Of a stretch of 64,000 nt of DNA, positions 22,164-32,099 are shown piece after piece. Below the pieces are notes generated by a model. The model was given only the letters and a program-made list of their open reading frames with translations, searched no databases and was not told where the DNA came from. Numbering within the stretch: position 1 is the stretch's first letter; the number at the start of each line of letters is the position of its first letter. The position numbers were made by a program, and so were the translations under genes. Source of the stretch: Podocnemis expansa (Eukaryota > Chordata > Testudines > Podocnemididae); assembly GCA_007922195.1 (NCBI GenBank), contig ML682005.1, positions 24,979,632 to 25,043,631 of the forward strand. The letters are read 5' to 3'.

Positions 22164-22360
22164 AGGGAAGTATGAAGACAGGCCTAGGAGGGCCTGGCAG
22201 ACCTGCCCTCCCTATGGGGGGGGTTAGCGGCACCTTAGGTCTTGTCCCCTTAAGCCAGGGGGGTAGCCAGGAGGCTCGCGCCCCTGAGGGTGGCTAAGAA
22301 AACCTTCCTGTTCGTTGTTGACAACGAAAGGCAAGGGGTTTACCGCCCGAGGAGTAGGAT

Positions 22361-22963
22361 TTAAGTTGGTGGGGTGGCACCTGGAGAGAGAAAGCCAAAG
22401 TACTTGGCCTCCCCTCGTGGACCTCTGGCTGTGCCCATCACTGGGAGAGTTTCAGGAGGGAACAGGGCATCTCCTTTGAAAGGCAGGTCCAAGACCACCT
22501 GCTGCACGTTTGGAGCCACTCTGGCCTGTCTAAGCCAGGCTGCCCTGCGGAGGGTAACCACCGATGCCATGGTCCGGGCAGCAGCATCCACAGCATCGCG
22601 GGCAGAGAGGAGGAGGTCCTGTGAGACCACGTTGCCTTCCTCCAGGAAGACATCGTAGTCGTCCCTAGCCTCGGGTGGGAGCATGTCCCTGAATCTCCCA
22701 AGTGATTCCCAGATATCCAGCAGGTACCTGCTGATTATGGCCTGGTTGTTGGCCACCCGCAATTGAAGGGCTGATGAGGAATACACCTTGTAGCCCAGCA
22801 GGTCTATTTCCCTATTCTCTCTGGAAGAAGGGAGGGGGTTCCTAGGGGGATCTCCGGCCCCCATTGCCATTTGGACCACGTCCCAAGGGGGAAACAGGTG
22901 GTCAGCAAGTGAGGGGTAGGTCGGTTCCAGTACCCTGTGCTTCAGGCTCACTGTATCCAACAC
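22361..22963 (-). pseudogene. DIRS gag remnant, C-terminal LAP2alpha-like domain
   Basis: An open frame of 200 codons, the longest unbroken piece of gag. Visible blocks are 'LLGYKVYSSSALQLRVANNQ' near residue 54, an acidic 'PPEARDDYDVFLEEG' segment, 'ARTMASVVTLRRAAWLRQA' and 'VQQVVLDLPFKGDALF' toward the end. This pattern is that of DIRS-type Gag and of the LAP2alpha-specific domain of vertebrate TMPO, which is understood to derive from a DIRS-like gag. The frame then departs from the family pattern after 'DALF' and stops at 22,361-22,363, so the usual C-terminal tail is missing. The methionine at 22,963 is the first in this open piece, not a true start. The upstream gag pieces lie in other frames. 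Confidence 0.75.
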
Positions 22964-23124
22964 CGGTGGGATGGAGCATGGGTACTGCCACCGGGAGCGT
23001 GCAAGATCCCATACGCTCGGGTGGGGTGGGATTGCTAAAGGCTCCGTGGCAGCGAACGCTGACCCGAACAGGGCATCGGGGGAAGACTCAGGGGCTCCAC
23101 CTGCATACCTAGATGGGCTGTAGC

Positions 23125-23673
23125 TCAGCGCAGCAAGTCAAAGTGTGCCAAGAGGTTTCTGGTAAAGGTCTCCAGTGCTGGAGACAGAACGGCACTGGGG
23201 GGCCATTGGGGAGGGGATGGGGTTCCCTCGGTGAGACCATTCTTGCGCCCGGAAGTGGAAAGGGGATGCTGTTCAGCGCCGGGGCCATTTAGAGCCCCTG
23301 GATGGCCCCTCTTCGGGGCTGGAGCCGCGGGATGGGGGTTGGGACTCCCGGCCCTGTGCCAGCGGTGGTGTACTGCTGGCCCCCGTAGCAGGGGGAGAGG
23401 GTGAATGCCCCTTTTGGGCCCAGGCCTTTGTTGAGAAGGCCGGTTTGTCCCTTCTAAGCATGGGTGGGGCGGGAGGGTCAGGAGGAGCAGCAGAGCCCGT
23501 GCTTCCTCCATCACCTCTGGTGTGGAGGGGACAAGGATTTCCCCCGCAGGGGCTGTGGGCAAGTCCTCACTGGGGAAGGGAGGACTGCTCGGGCAGGAGG
23601 ACTCCCGCTCTGTCAGCACCAGGCTCTGCAGTGCCACTGGTGGGGTTAACCAGTGCCGAGGTGAAGTCGGCAC
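23125..23673 (-). pseudogene. DIRS gag remnant, central segment
   Basis: An open frame of 182 codons on the minus strand. It contains 'VPSTPEVMEEARALLLLL' near residues 47-64, a block typical of the middle of DIRS Gag, followed by a proline-rich linker and 'SPALETFTRNLLAHFDLLR' at the end. It is in the same frame as the piece at 23,863-24,159 but is separated from it by a stop, and it is one frame off from the C-terminal piece at 22,361-22,963. Confidence 0.6.
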
Positions 23674-23689
23674 CGGTAAGACTGGGCTA

Positions 23690-23945
23690 TGTCAGGTCAT
23701 CGGCACCGGCAGTGAGACAGCTCGGTGCTAGGGTGAACCCGGTGCCAATGGTGCCGGGCTGCTTGTGGGCGACCTTGGTCGGTGCCGAGGTGAGCCCGGT
23801 GCCGATGGTGCCAGGCTTGCTGATGGCAACCCCGATCAGTGCCAGGGTGCTGGAGTGCTGGGTCAGCACCACGGTGCCGGAGTCAGCACCAAGGTGGTGT
23901 GGTGGCGGCAGACACCGGTGGCACGGTGCCGCATAGGCGCCGACG
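23690..23945 (-). repeat. Imperfect 'ggtgcc' repeats in the gag linker
   Basis: Plus-strand phrases of the type 'gtgccgaggtgagcccggtg' and 'ccggtgccgatggtgcc' recur several times. On the minus strand they give low-complexity coding of 'GTIGTGFTLAP' type. Such low-complexity linkers lie between the N-terminal zinc-binding part and the central part of gag. Confidence 0.6.
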
Positions 23946-24239
23946 CCAAGCTGAATCTCGGGGCCTGGCTCAAACCTGAGGCTTCGGGTGAGGGGTGCTG
24001 AGCCTCCTCAGAGGCTAGGGCACGGCGTTGTTGTTCCCTCTCCTTGATGGTCCGGGGTTTAAAGGAGAGACGAATGGAACACACAGAGACCATGTGGTCT
24101 TTGCCCAAGCACCTGAGGCACTTCCGTGGGGGTCGTCCCTGGGGAAGGCCTTGCCGCATTCGGCGCAGGGTTTAAACCCTGGCATGGTTGTAAGCTTCAG
24201 TTGAACGATGGAAGGTTCTTGAAATGGAACTAGTTCCAC
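23863..24239 (-). pseudogene. DIRS gag remnant, N-terminal zinc-binding segment, frameshifted
   Basis: Two overlapping minus-strand frames share one motif. The frame starting at 24,239 (to 24,015) holds 'PGFKPCAECGKAFPRDDPH', with a C-x2-C pair. The frame running 24,159-23,863 continues with 'KCLRCLGKDHMVSVC', with further cysteine and histidine residues, and then 'RTIKEREQQRRALASEE'. The shift falls near 24,120-24,140. Cys-rich N-termini of this kind are usual in DIRS Gag. The second frame ends in a stop at 23,863. The likely start is the methionine at 24,239 or the one 18 codons later. Confidence 0.7.
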
Positions 24240-24334
24240 AGTAGATTCTTCTGGTCGGCGAAAGCTGATCTACAGGACAGGCCACTTGCAATAGCAAGGA
24301 GCAGACGTTCCAGATCCGACGCACAAGGCGGAAG

Positions 24335-24500
24335 AAATGAAACTGAGGAGATAGCCGTATATGTAGTCGCAGGTGGTGCGAGGGGCGGTGGCCACCTCCC
24401 CTCTTCTGACAGGTTAGGACAAAAGTTTTTCCAGCCAATCCGGCGCTCCGGCACAGAGACGCCTAATACTGAATGCATCTGAGCAGCGCTCCAAGAAGTA
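24335..24500 (-). repeat. Left (5') inverted terminal repeat of the DIRS-like element
   Basis: The reverse complement begins 'cttggagcgctgctcagatg' and continues 'cattcagtattaggcgtctc', then 'ggaaaaacttttgtccta', matching 19,575-19,725. The match ends near 24,335 where 'gtatatgtagtcgcaggtgg' stops aligning. Confidence 0.85.
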
Positions 24501-25838
24501 TCAATGTTATAGTAACAGAGTTACAGTTAAATGTTTGCAACAATCTCCTAACATGAAAACATCTAGTAAAGATCACAAGTAGGAGAAGAACAATTTAGCC
24601 TTTACATCACTAGTAATTCAAAGATGGAAAAGGTTTTCCTCTATTAAAGAACCATTCCCAATATTTTTAAGAATCTGTCATTTCCTGTAAATATATGTTA
24701 ATGACACCTGGCTTTCAACTTTTTTGGTGTTTTCTCTCAAGAACTATTATTCAGTGCAGTGTCTCTTTCTTCACTGTTTTTTCTAAAGTTCTGACTTCAA
24801 GCAGAGCGGCTCCATGCCTCTTATTGGTGTGTGAATTCCTATTGGGTTGGGTCAGAATCATTCTGAGCTATTTGCATGCATGCTGACAACGAGGTCGAGC
24901 TTTTTGACACCTATTCTATGGACACTGTAATCTGAATACCAAAAGAAAGAAGACACTCCGCTAAATGCTTCCTGTCCCTGCCTTCGCCCTCTACTCTGTC
25001 CCACAAGCACCATATACTGAAATAGCTCTCTCAAGATTTTTTTTTAAAAGCCAGTCCAGTCTGTACAGGTCTGTTAGCTGACTTTTAGTTTTGCAACATA
25101 TTGTTGGTTACAGCTTTCCTAGCTTGAGCAAATCCTTATTATCCCTCTGCCAACACAGCTAGATATTTTCTTGCTCACGGTTAATAATAAAGAAGTCATT
25201 CTGTGCTGCCAGACAACCACAACAATAGACACCTTTTATGAAGTAGCATCTGAATCTGTTCTTGTGAGACTTCTAGCCCCTTCTCTTCTGGATGAACCTT
25301 CTACTCTGCTGTAGCTAGAGCTGGGCCAAAAATGCAAAATATGGATATGGATCAAGATCTGACTGGAATTCTGGGGCATTTTGATCCACTGTTAAAGAAA
25401 ATGATCTTCAAAAGGCTGTGTGTTTGGGTTCAGTTCGGATCCACTCCTGAAGTTCCAGCTACCTAAACAACTGTGTCTGTACAACTGAGTCTCAAAACAA
25501 TAGATTCTCTCATGAGAAGAAGTGCTTCAATTTGGGTCAGAACTACCATGACTTCTCCTGTGATACTGCATCTCTTCTAGTTCTAGTTCAGTCCTGGTCT
25601 GAAGTTGAAGAGGGCACAAACAGGGAGAAATGAAACTTAATGTGAAGACAGCTTGTTTACAAGACATTTCAGAACCTTCACAAATCTATGGTTCTAAAAA
25701 CTGAGCAAAGCTTCAAGAGGTTCTGAATCAATTTGCTTATTCCTCATCAGTCACTCTGTCCACATATTCATATGGTTACAAATACAAGAAACTCACGCAT
25801 TATTTCTGCACCACCTGGAAAAGCTATTAAGACCACTG
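24501..25838. other. AT-rich DNA without recognised gene
   Basis: No coding frame or repeat terminus recognised. Confidence 0.35.
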
Positions 25839-25841
25839 AGT

Positions 25842-26094
25842 CCTAGTCTACACTTGCAGAGCTTTTTGGTGGCAGTCAACCGGCAGATATGCAAGGCAAG
25901 TAAAATGCCTTGCGTATCTGCCGGCGACTTTCTAAGCTGCTGGGACACCCTGCTGAAAGCTGACTGCAAATAGCTTGTGGTCAGCTTTCCCCTACGCTTT
26001 CCAGGGGGCAGGACTTCTGGCGCCGACCTTCCGGACCACAGCAGTGAGTTCATACTTGCTGCTAATCGCCACCATCAGTAAAGACATACCCTTA
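25842..26094. mobile_element. Harbinger-like MITE
   Basis: The left end is 'cctagtctacacttgcagag'. The right end is 'agtaaagacatacccttac', the inverse of a '(a)gggtatgtctttact' end. The interior has the hairpin 'gcaaggcaagta...atgccttgcgtatc' near 25,890-25,920 and a GC-rich right half. Confidence 0.6.
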
Positions 26095-26833
26095 CAGTAT
26101 CAAACACATGTAACTGTCTAATACAGTCTGCGGTCATCCTTGGAGAAATCCCATGACAGATAATATCCCCAGGGAAAAGACTTTGCCATGAAACAGACAA
26201 AGCAGTGAATTCTAAATCCAGGTTCTGCCCTTGCCCCAAGACATTAAAAGCTCACCGAAAGTACGTTGCACTAACAAGTGACTCACAGGGGCTGAGATAC
26301 CAAGTGCATGAGATGATTAATGGTGCTGACAAAATCTTGCCAGCATGTGGGTTTCTGCAGAATAGAGGTATAATATTGCATAAGTTACTGTTAGGAACTG
26401 CAAAACGGCAAGCAGTGCTCTCCAGCATTCCCTCTGCCCTCTCTCACAGACACTTCCTTTGTCTGTCCAAGCAGAGTTATTAACACAATATTGCTTTACA
26501 TTCCATTTCTCCTCCCTTTGGGCTTTCTATAATTCTCAGCACAAAGAAGGTAAATAAAACATTTTAATTACATGGCTTGACAGAATTTTTCCAGACTCAC
26601 CCAATTTATTAGGGTTTTAGTAAAACAAATTCATTTAAGAAGTAGTATGGGAAAGTCTTTCATTCTGTCACTTATTTTACATTTTGCATCTCAGTTTTTA
26701 AAAGGGGGGTCAGCATGGCCCTTGCCCTATAGAAATCAAGAAACAAATACATGCACATAAGCCACATTCTACACTGAACTGCAATTAATCTCTTCATGCA
26801 GCAAAACAGACATTTCTATGCATTCTGGAACTG

Positions 26834-26951
26834 TAGGGTGACCAGATAGCAAGTGTGAAAAATCAGGGTGAGGAGGTAATAGGTGCCTATATAGACGATG
26901 TCCTGAACCCCAGGACTGTCCCAATAAAATCGGCACATTTTGGTCACCCTA
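26834..26951. mobile_element. 118-bp MITE with 'tagggtgaccaga' terminus
   Basis: Its ends are 'tagggtgacca' and 'tggtcacccta', perfect inverted repeats, with TA at each border. It contains 'atcagggtgaggagg' and 'aggactgtcccaataaaatc', matching a very common turtle and crocodilian MITE. The TA border suggests a Tc1/mariner-type target but the superfamily is not certain. Confidence 0.85.
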
Positions 26952-27082
26952 TAAAAATGTTACCAAGTGTACACACCCCATCAAAAGAGCATTTATCATT
27001 TCCTACAGATTCTGTAACAGACTGGTTCTTTACTGTGCTTCAATACTCTGATCATTTTTTAGATGACTTTCATATTTTTATA

Positions 27083-27483
27083 CTTTCTCTTGGCAACCTT
27101 TTCTAAGAGCAATGCCCAACTCCGCTTCATGAACCTCTCCCCGTGTCATCAGCAGCAGGGGCTCAAGTAGACACGAAAACCGCCTCTCCACCAAAAGAAT
27201 CAGCCACCAACGGTGATTTTGGTGGCAGCTCAAAACAAACAGCTGTGCCTCCCACTGCTGGGAAAAAATGCCACCAAAGACACTTTCAGTGGCACTGCAG
27301 TGCAGAATAGCCACCCACCCATCATCAAAAATAATTCAGCACCCAGGGAGATTTCAGTGGTGATGCGAAGCACGCCCTCCCACAAGGAGGAAGGTGGAGA
27401 TTTTGGAAGTGGCAGCTCTTTTAGTAGCAGGGAAAAGGACAACTTGTGGTTTTTGGCTTGTGTGTTGGGGTTGCTGACTCCTG
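27083..27483. mobile_element. hAT-type non-autonomous element, degraded left end
   Basis: The right end reads, inverted, 'caggagtcagcaacccc', a typical hAT terminus. The left end 'ttggcaaccttttctaagag' is the decayed partner. Overlapping antiparallel frames of about 95-104 codons inside are regarded as chance. Confidence 0.6.
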
Positions 27484-28810
27484 CTCTAAAATTATAATGG
27501 AGTTTAAACAGCCAGCTATCCATAGGCCTTAAAACTAAGTGCAAAGAGAAAACATTATCTGGTAATATTAGTCACATTTGGCATTTCTTTAATTTTGCTG
27601 TTAAGTTAAAATGGCACCAGTGTACACAATGCTGCAAGTGCTCAATTATGACTTTGTGAAAAGTTATTCTTACCTAGAGACATTCTAAATGGAGTGCATG
27701 AAGGCAACTAAAATAAATAAGTACAGAGTGAGTCTCTGTGCTAAATAAGAAATTTGCCCAATATTTGGTAAACCTAATGGATTTTTTTGTGTGGATCCTT
27801 ACAAGTAAATTTTATATGTATGAACACACAAACACAGACACTTATCCATATCTAGCACGGCTCACTCACGCTAATTCCTAGATCCACCCCACCCACATAC
27901 GTGGCACTTACCCACATTCATGCAGGAATTCCAACACTCACTCGTACATACTGAGACCTGGAACTCCAGCTTCATTTCCAACCCCTAACCCCCATCCTGA
28001 AAACGCCTCATACCAATTCCACTATAGGTTTAAATGCTTAGGGACCATGACAAAAATGAAGTGAAGGGGAGAGAGAGGGAATCATCAAATGGAAATACAC
28101 TACTGTATACCTAGAGGGGAATCTAGCCACTGGTAAAGAGAAACTGCCTTGTATGTGTTGTAAGTCAGCTTGTAAAATGAGCAATATATTATTATTTCCA
28201 CCTTCATGAAAGAATCATGTTGCACAACTGTTAGTCATTTCAATGCAAAAATCATAACTTATGTAAGAGTGTTGCAGAATGTAATAGAGAGTGATAACCT
28301 TTCTATGGCATTTTAAAATCAGCCCATAGAATTATTTATTAATAATTATTTAATAGTGAATTGCTATAATTCTGTAGCAAAGTTCAGTTAACCTATAGAA
28401 AGCATTTAATTGTCTATTAAATACTATAGAACTTGCACATAATTTCTACAAAACCCTGGTAAGCTTCCAAGACAGGACAAATGCTTACCTGATAATTTCC
28501 TTTCTTAGAATAATAGGGTCCACAGACTCTTACAATCAATATGAGCCTCTCTGTTCTGCTTTGATTTGCCATGTTTGCTTTCCAGAAGGGTGAACAAGGG
28601 AACCAGATCTGGAGGATTATTTTCCCTGCTGTACTCCATGAAGATGAGTAGGGAAAACAGTGCTGATTTTATTCCATCTTCAGATGTTTGCTCGTATGGC
28701 TATGCTTCACAGGAAACAGCAACACTGGCCTGAGAGAAAGCTCCATAAATATTTCAGGTGACCAGTGATCTCCGTCCTCACAGGGGCTCCTTCTGAATTG
28801 TGAAAGGAAA
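27484..28810. other. AT-rich DNA without recognised gene
   Basis: Nothing recognisable; frames are short. Confidence 0.35.
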
Positions 28811-28811
28811 G

Positions 28812-29320
28812 TAGAACCATAGAAACTGGAAGGGATCATGAGAGGTCATTGAGTCCAGTCCCCTGCATTCATGGAAGGACCATAACCAAGTACCATCTTA
28901 AACCATCCCTGACCAGTCTAAACTGCTATTAAAAATGTCAGTGATGGAGATTCAACAACCTCTGTAAGCAACTTATTCCAGTGGCTAATCACCCTCATAG
29001 TTGGAAATATTTTCCTAATGTTCTACCAGACCCTCTCTTGCTGTAATTTAAGCCCATTGCTTCTTGTCCTATCATCAACAGTTAAGGAAAATAATTTTTT
29101 TCCTTCTTCCCTGCAACAACCTTTTAGGTATTTGAAAATGTTATGTCCCCTCCCAGTGATCTTTTCAAGACTAAACAAACCTAGCTCTTTCATTCTACTG
29201 ACTTTGTGTTCAATGATAGGTTCCCCAGAATCTCTACTCCTCTCCATTGCATGGGATCCATACAGCCTCAAAATGCTTGCATTGCCCTTCGCAGCCCCTG
29301 GGATAATAAGAGAGATCATC
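28812..29320 (-). mobile_element. CR1 LINE 3' end, minus strand
   Basis: On the minus strand the remnant encodes 'MKELGLFSLEKITGRGHNIF' and 'RTRSNGLKLQQE', the C-terminal end of CR1 ORF2. The 3' untranslated part ends near 28,812 (plus-strand 'accatagaaactggaaggga'). A frame of 98 codons is open at 29,023-29,319. The 5' side is truncated, as is usual for CR1. Confidence 0.85.
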
Positions 29321-29392
29321 TGGAAGGCCTGTTACAGAGGGCACAGCAATGGGAGGAATCTGGACCTGCAGGCCCCTAACTGGACTCTATGG

Positions 29393-29785
29393 CAGTGGTT
29401 CCCAACCTTTTTCAGGCTGGGGACCCCTTTTTAACAACAACAAAAAAAAGTCTTTGCAGCCCCCCTGGCTGATTTTGTAATCTGGCCTGCACCACTCTGG
29501 TGGTACTACTGGGACAGCCAGCAAGCGGTGCCACCTCCACTACGACCCGCACCACTGCGGAGCTGAGCTGCAGCAGCTATGGGCCTCTGCCCTTGCCCCT
29601 GCTGGGGAGCTGCCGTGGCCCCATCCCCTTGCCAGGATCTGGCAATGGGCAGGGAGAGGCAACCCTGGCGGGGAGCATCAGAGCTGCAGCTGAATTCCGG
29701 CCCTGGTAGGGAGAGGCTCCATGGACCCCCTGCAACACGTCCGTGGACCCCCAGGGGTCCTCGGACCCAAGGTTGGGAACCACTG
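29393..29785. mobile_element. hAT non-autonomous element with perfect 8-bp TSD
   Basis: The ends are 'cagtggttcccaaccttttt' and 'aaggttgggaaccactg'. Both flanks carry 'ctctatgg' (29,385-29,392 and 29,786-29,793), a perfect 8-bp target-site duplication. Its sequence parallels the 4,342-4,731 copy throughout, in the same orientation. Confidence 0.95.
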
Positions 29786-29793
29786 CTCTATGG

Positions 29794-30945
29794 CACTGAC
29801 ATTATTTGTGCTATGTCCAGTACCCTCAATCTGCAATGCATATAGCAGGGGAGAAAAGTGGCTGAGCTCTGTCATATGAGGTAGAAATGGAAGAACTTCT
29901 TGCCCTTGGATTTAGTTTTTCCAATCTTGCCTGCCTCTTTTCCTTCTGAGGTGGGGTAAGAGAGACATGGATGAACCCATCCAGACTACGCTGTGAGGGA
30001 AACTGCCTATCAATGCTGTTTTCCCACTCTGGCACTTAAAGTGCAGAAGGTGGGGGCCTGCAAAAGGCCTTAAAACCCACATCCCTAAAGCCTTGTCTTA
30101 AAACTCTCCAAGGCTACCAATTTCCTGGCTTTGGAGTGATATTGCTGCTACCACCCAAATGCAAAAATCTCTTCAAAACCCAGAAAGTCACACTTGGGAA
30201 TTCCTTCCTGTGAGGTACCCTCAATCATTTTTATTCCTCCCTTGGGAGAGCAATTAAACCCCAGTTTTGATATCAGCTGAAAATGGGACAGAATCCCTTT
30301 TAGTAGTTGGCCAGGCAGTCTGAGGCACATGCACACAAAACCTCTTGCCTTTTTTAGACAGAGACCCAGAACTTACTTTAAAAGAGTACATTCTTTAATT
30401 AAGATGAACAGATAAGAAACACAGGGAGCTGCTTTTCTGGGATTTAACTTAGGTAGTTACAGGACAGCATGACGGGGTACATGTGCTTAGCACAGAGGAA
30501 TCCAGAAACAAAAAAATATCCTGACAAGTCTAGCTAAACATTCCCTATCCTATTCATGCACGGTCAATTACAGGCTTGAGCCTATTCTGAATAGGGATGT
30601 TGCTGGATCCTCCAGGCCTATCTCCCTGGCCTCATTCTGATCCTTCCAGGAGCTCTGCTGCCACCAAACAGACCAGGCAGGGCAGCTGCTCCAATTCAAA
30701 AACCTGTACTCCCTTTCTGTTGGCTCCCCTGGGACTCACTGACCAGGGGGTTAACCCCTTCCTCCTCAAGGTTACTACACCACCCACAGAACCTGATACA
30801 CTCTCTATTAGGTCTTTTCAAGAAAGAGTGAATCAAGGTGTGTCTCAGGCCTCCTGGGATAACCTCCTGAATGTGCCAAAATCAGGGCAAAACCAGGGGC
30901 CAAACCCCCAAACCACTGATGGGTGGTACTTAAACCCGTCTCCCA
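29794..30945. other. Unannotated, possibly retroelement-derived
   Basis: Mixed composition. A 118-codon frame at 30,597-30,953 covers one copy of the direct repeat listed separately and has no recognised domain. It may be internal sequence of the LTR-type element whose candidate LTR follows at 30,950. Confidence 0.3.
30763..30837. repeat. Direct repeat, copy 1
   Basis: 'aaccccttcctcctcaaggt' through 'cccacagaacctgatac' and 'attaggtcttttcaag' recurs at 32,011-32,095 in the same orientation. Confidence 0.8.
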
Positions 30946-30949
30946 GACA

Positions 30950-31948
30950 GTAACAAAACATGCCTTTGATTCCCTTTCTGGTCATCACCAACCATAACAA
31001 AATAGAAACAGCCCCCTTTATTGCACATCAGCTCTTCTAGTTCCAACCTAGCCACTGGGTCTCTTAAAGAATTAGCTTCTCCTGACCCCAAAGGGTCAGC
31101 CACATCACTCACAAAAATATAGGCTTGGATCTTACCCAAAATACCACGCTGAAAGCCAGTCCTTTAGTAACTACAACTAAAGGTTTAATATAAAAAGAAA
31201 GGAAGCAAAATGAGAGAGGGTCAAAGTGAATCACATACATACAAATGATTTAGAGTCCATAGAAAGCAAGTCCTTGAAGAATCTGTAGTTTGCAGATTAA
31301 TCCAATTCCTCTGGTAGGCACCCAGCACCTGGGTGGGTCTCAGTCCTTTGTTCACTGTAACAGAATAGCTCCAGAGGATGGTGTAGGGTTTTAGGGGAAA
31401 TTATAATCCAATAATGAGAGGCAGCATATTCAGAGCTGTCTAAGGAGTCTTTACTGAAAGAGAACTGAGAGAGAGGGAACCAGACAGGTAGGTTTCCCCA
31501 GCACCTAAACAATCCTCCCATTTATCACTATGACAACCCCAATGACCCTAGGTAGTTCAAACCACCACAGATGGTGTTGATTGCAGATTGCAGACTGAAG
31601 ACTGAAGACAAAATGGAGATGGGACCACTGCATTTTATCACCTTTGGCTTTTCCCATGCTCTCAGAGTCCTTGCCAAATCAAAATGGAGTTGAGTCACAT
31701 GGCCAGTCTGGGTGACTAGTCAAACAGGTTTATTCCTAGGCCCATTGTCCATCAAGAGGACAATGGTCTTGCAGACACTCAGTCTGGGATTGCCTGAGAA
31801 TCAAATAATTTGGAACACACATAAAACAAATAGGTTCCTAATTTCTAATATAGATATGATACCTACATATGAACCATATAATCATTCCTAGCAGATTACA
31901 GCCTTTCTATTGATACCAAACATGGCATATTCACATACAGATTGTTAC
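30950..31948 (-). mobile_element. Candidate LTR, minus strand
   Basis: The minus-strand 5' end begins 'tgtaacaatctgtatgtg', and the other border on the plus strand is 'agtaacaaaac', an approximate inverse. A minus-strand AATAAA lies at 31,017-31,022, near the 3' border, and an A/T-rich TATA-like motif near 31,180. No TSD was found and the borders are approximate. The family looks like one of the LTR retrotransposons common in turtles (recognition). Confidence 0.4.
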
Positions 31949-32010
31949 AAATATGAAATATTAATATGAAAGATAATCATAAACAATCCTCCAGACCCAG
32001 ACAGTGTCAC

Positions 32011-32095
32011 AACCTCTTCCTCCCCAAGGTTACTGTACTGCCCACAGAACCTGATATGCTCCCCATTAGGTCTCTTCAAGAAGAAGTAAATCAGG
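32011..32095. repeat. Direct repeat, copy 2
   Basis: The second copy of the 30,763-30,837 repeat, diverged by scattered substitutions and small indels, about 1.25 kb downstream. Confidence 0.8.
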
Positions 32096-32099
32096 GAAC

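Larger units (their letters stand above)
19550..24500 (-). mobile_element. DIRS-like retrotransposon, gag-only, internally deleted
   Basis: The element reads on the minus strand, 5' end at about 24,500. Its ends are inverted repeats: 19,555-19,725 on the plus strand matches the reverse complement of about 24,335-24,500. Next to the 3' repeat, 19,767-19,870 holds an internal complementary region made of one piece complementary to the right outer edge and one complementary to the left outer edge. That arrangement is diagnostic of DIRS elements (established knowledge). A decayed gag lies at about 22,361-24,240. I find no reverse transcriptase, RNase H, methyltransferase or tyrosine recombinase, so it must have moved in trans, or it lost pol later. 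Total length is about 4.95 kb. GC content is well above the flanks. No TSD is seen, as expected for recombinase-mediated integration. Confidence 0.85.

Noticed and set aside
29018..29434. 138-codon plus-strand frame
   Set aside because: It is the antisense shadow of the minus-strand CR1 3' end and runs into the adjacent hAT element.
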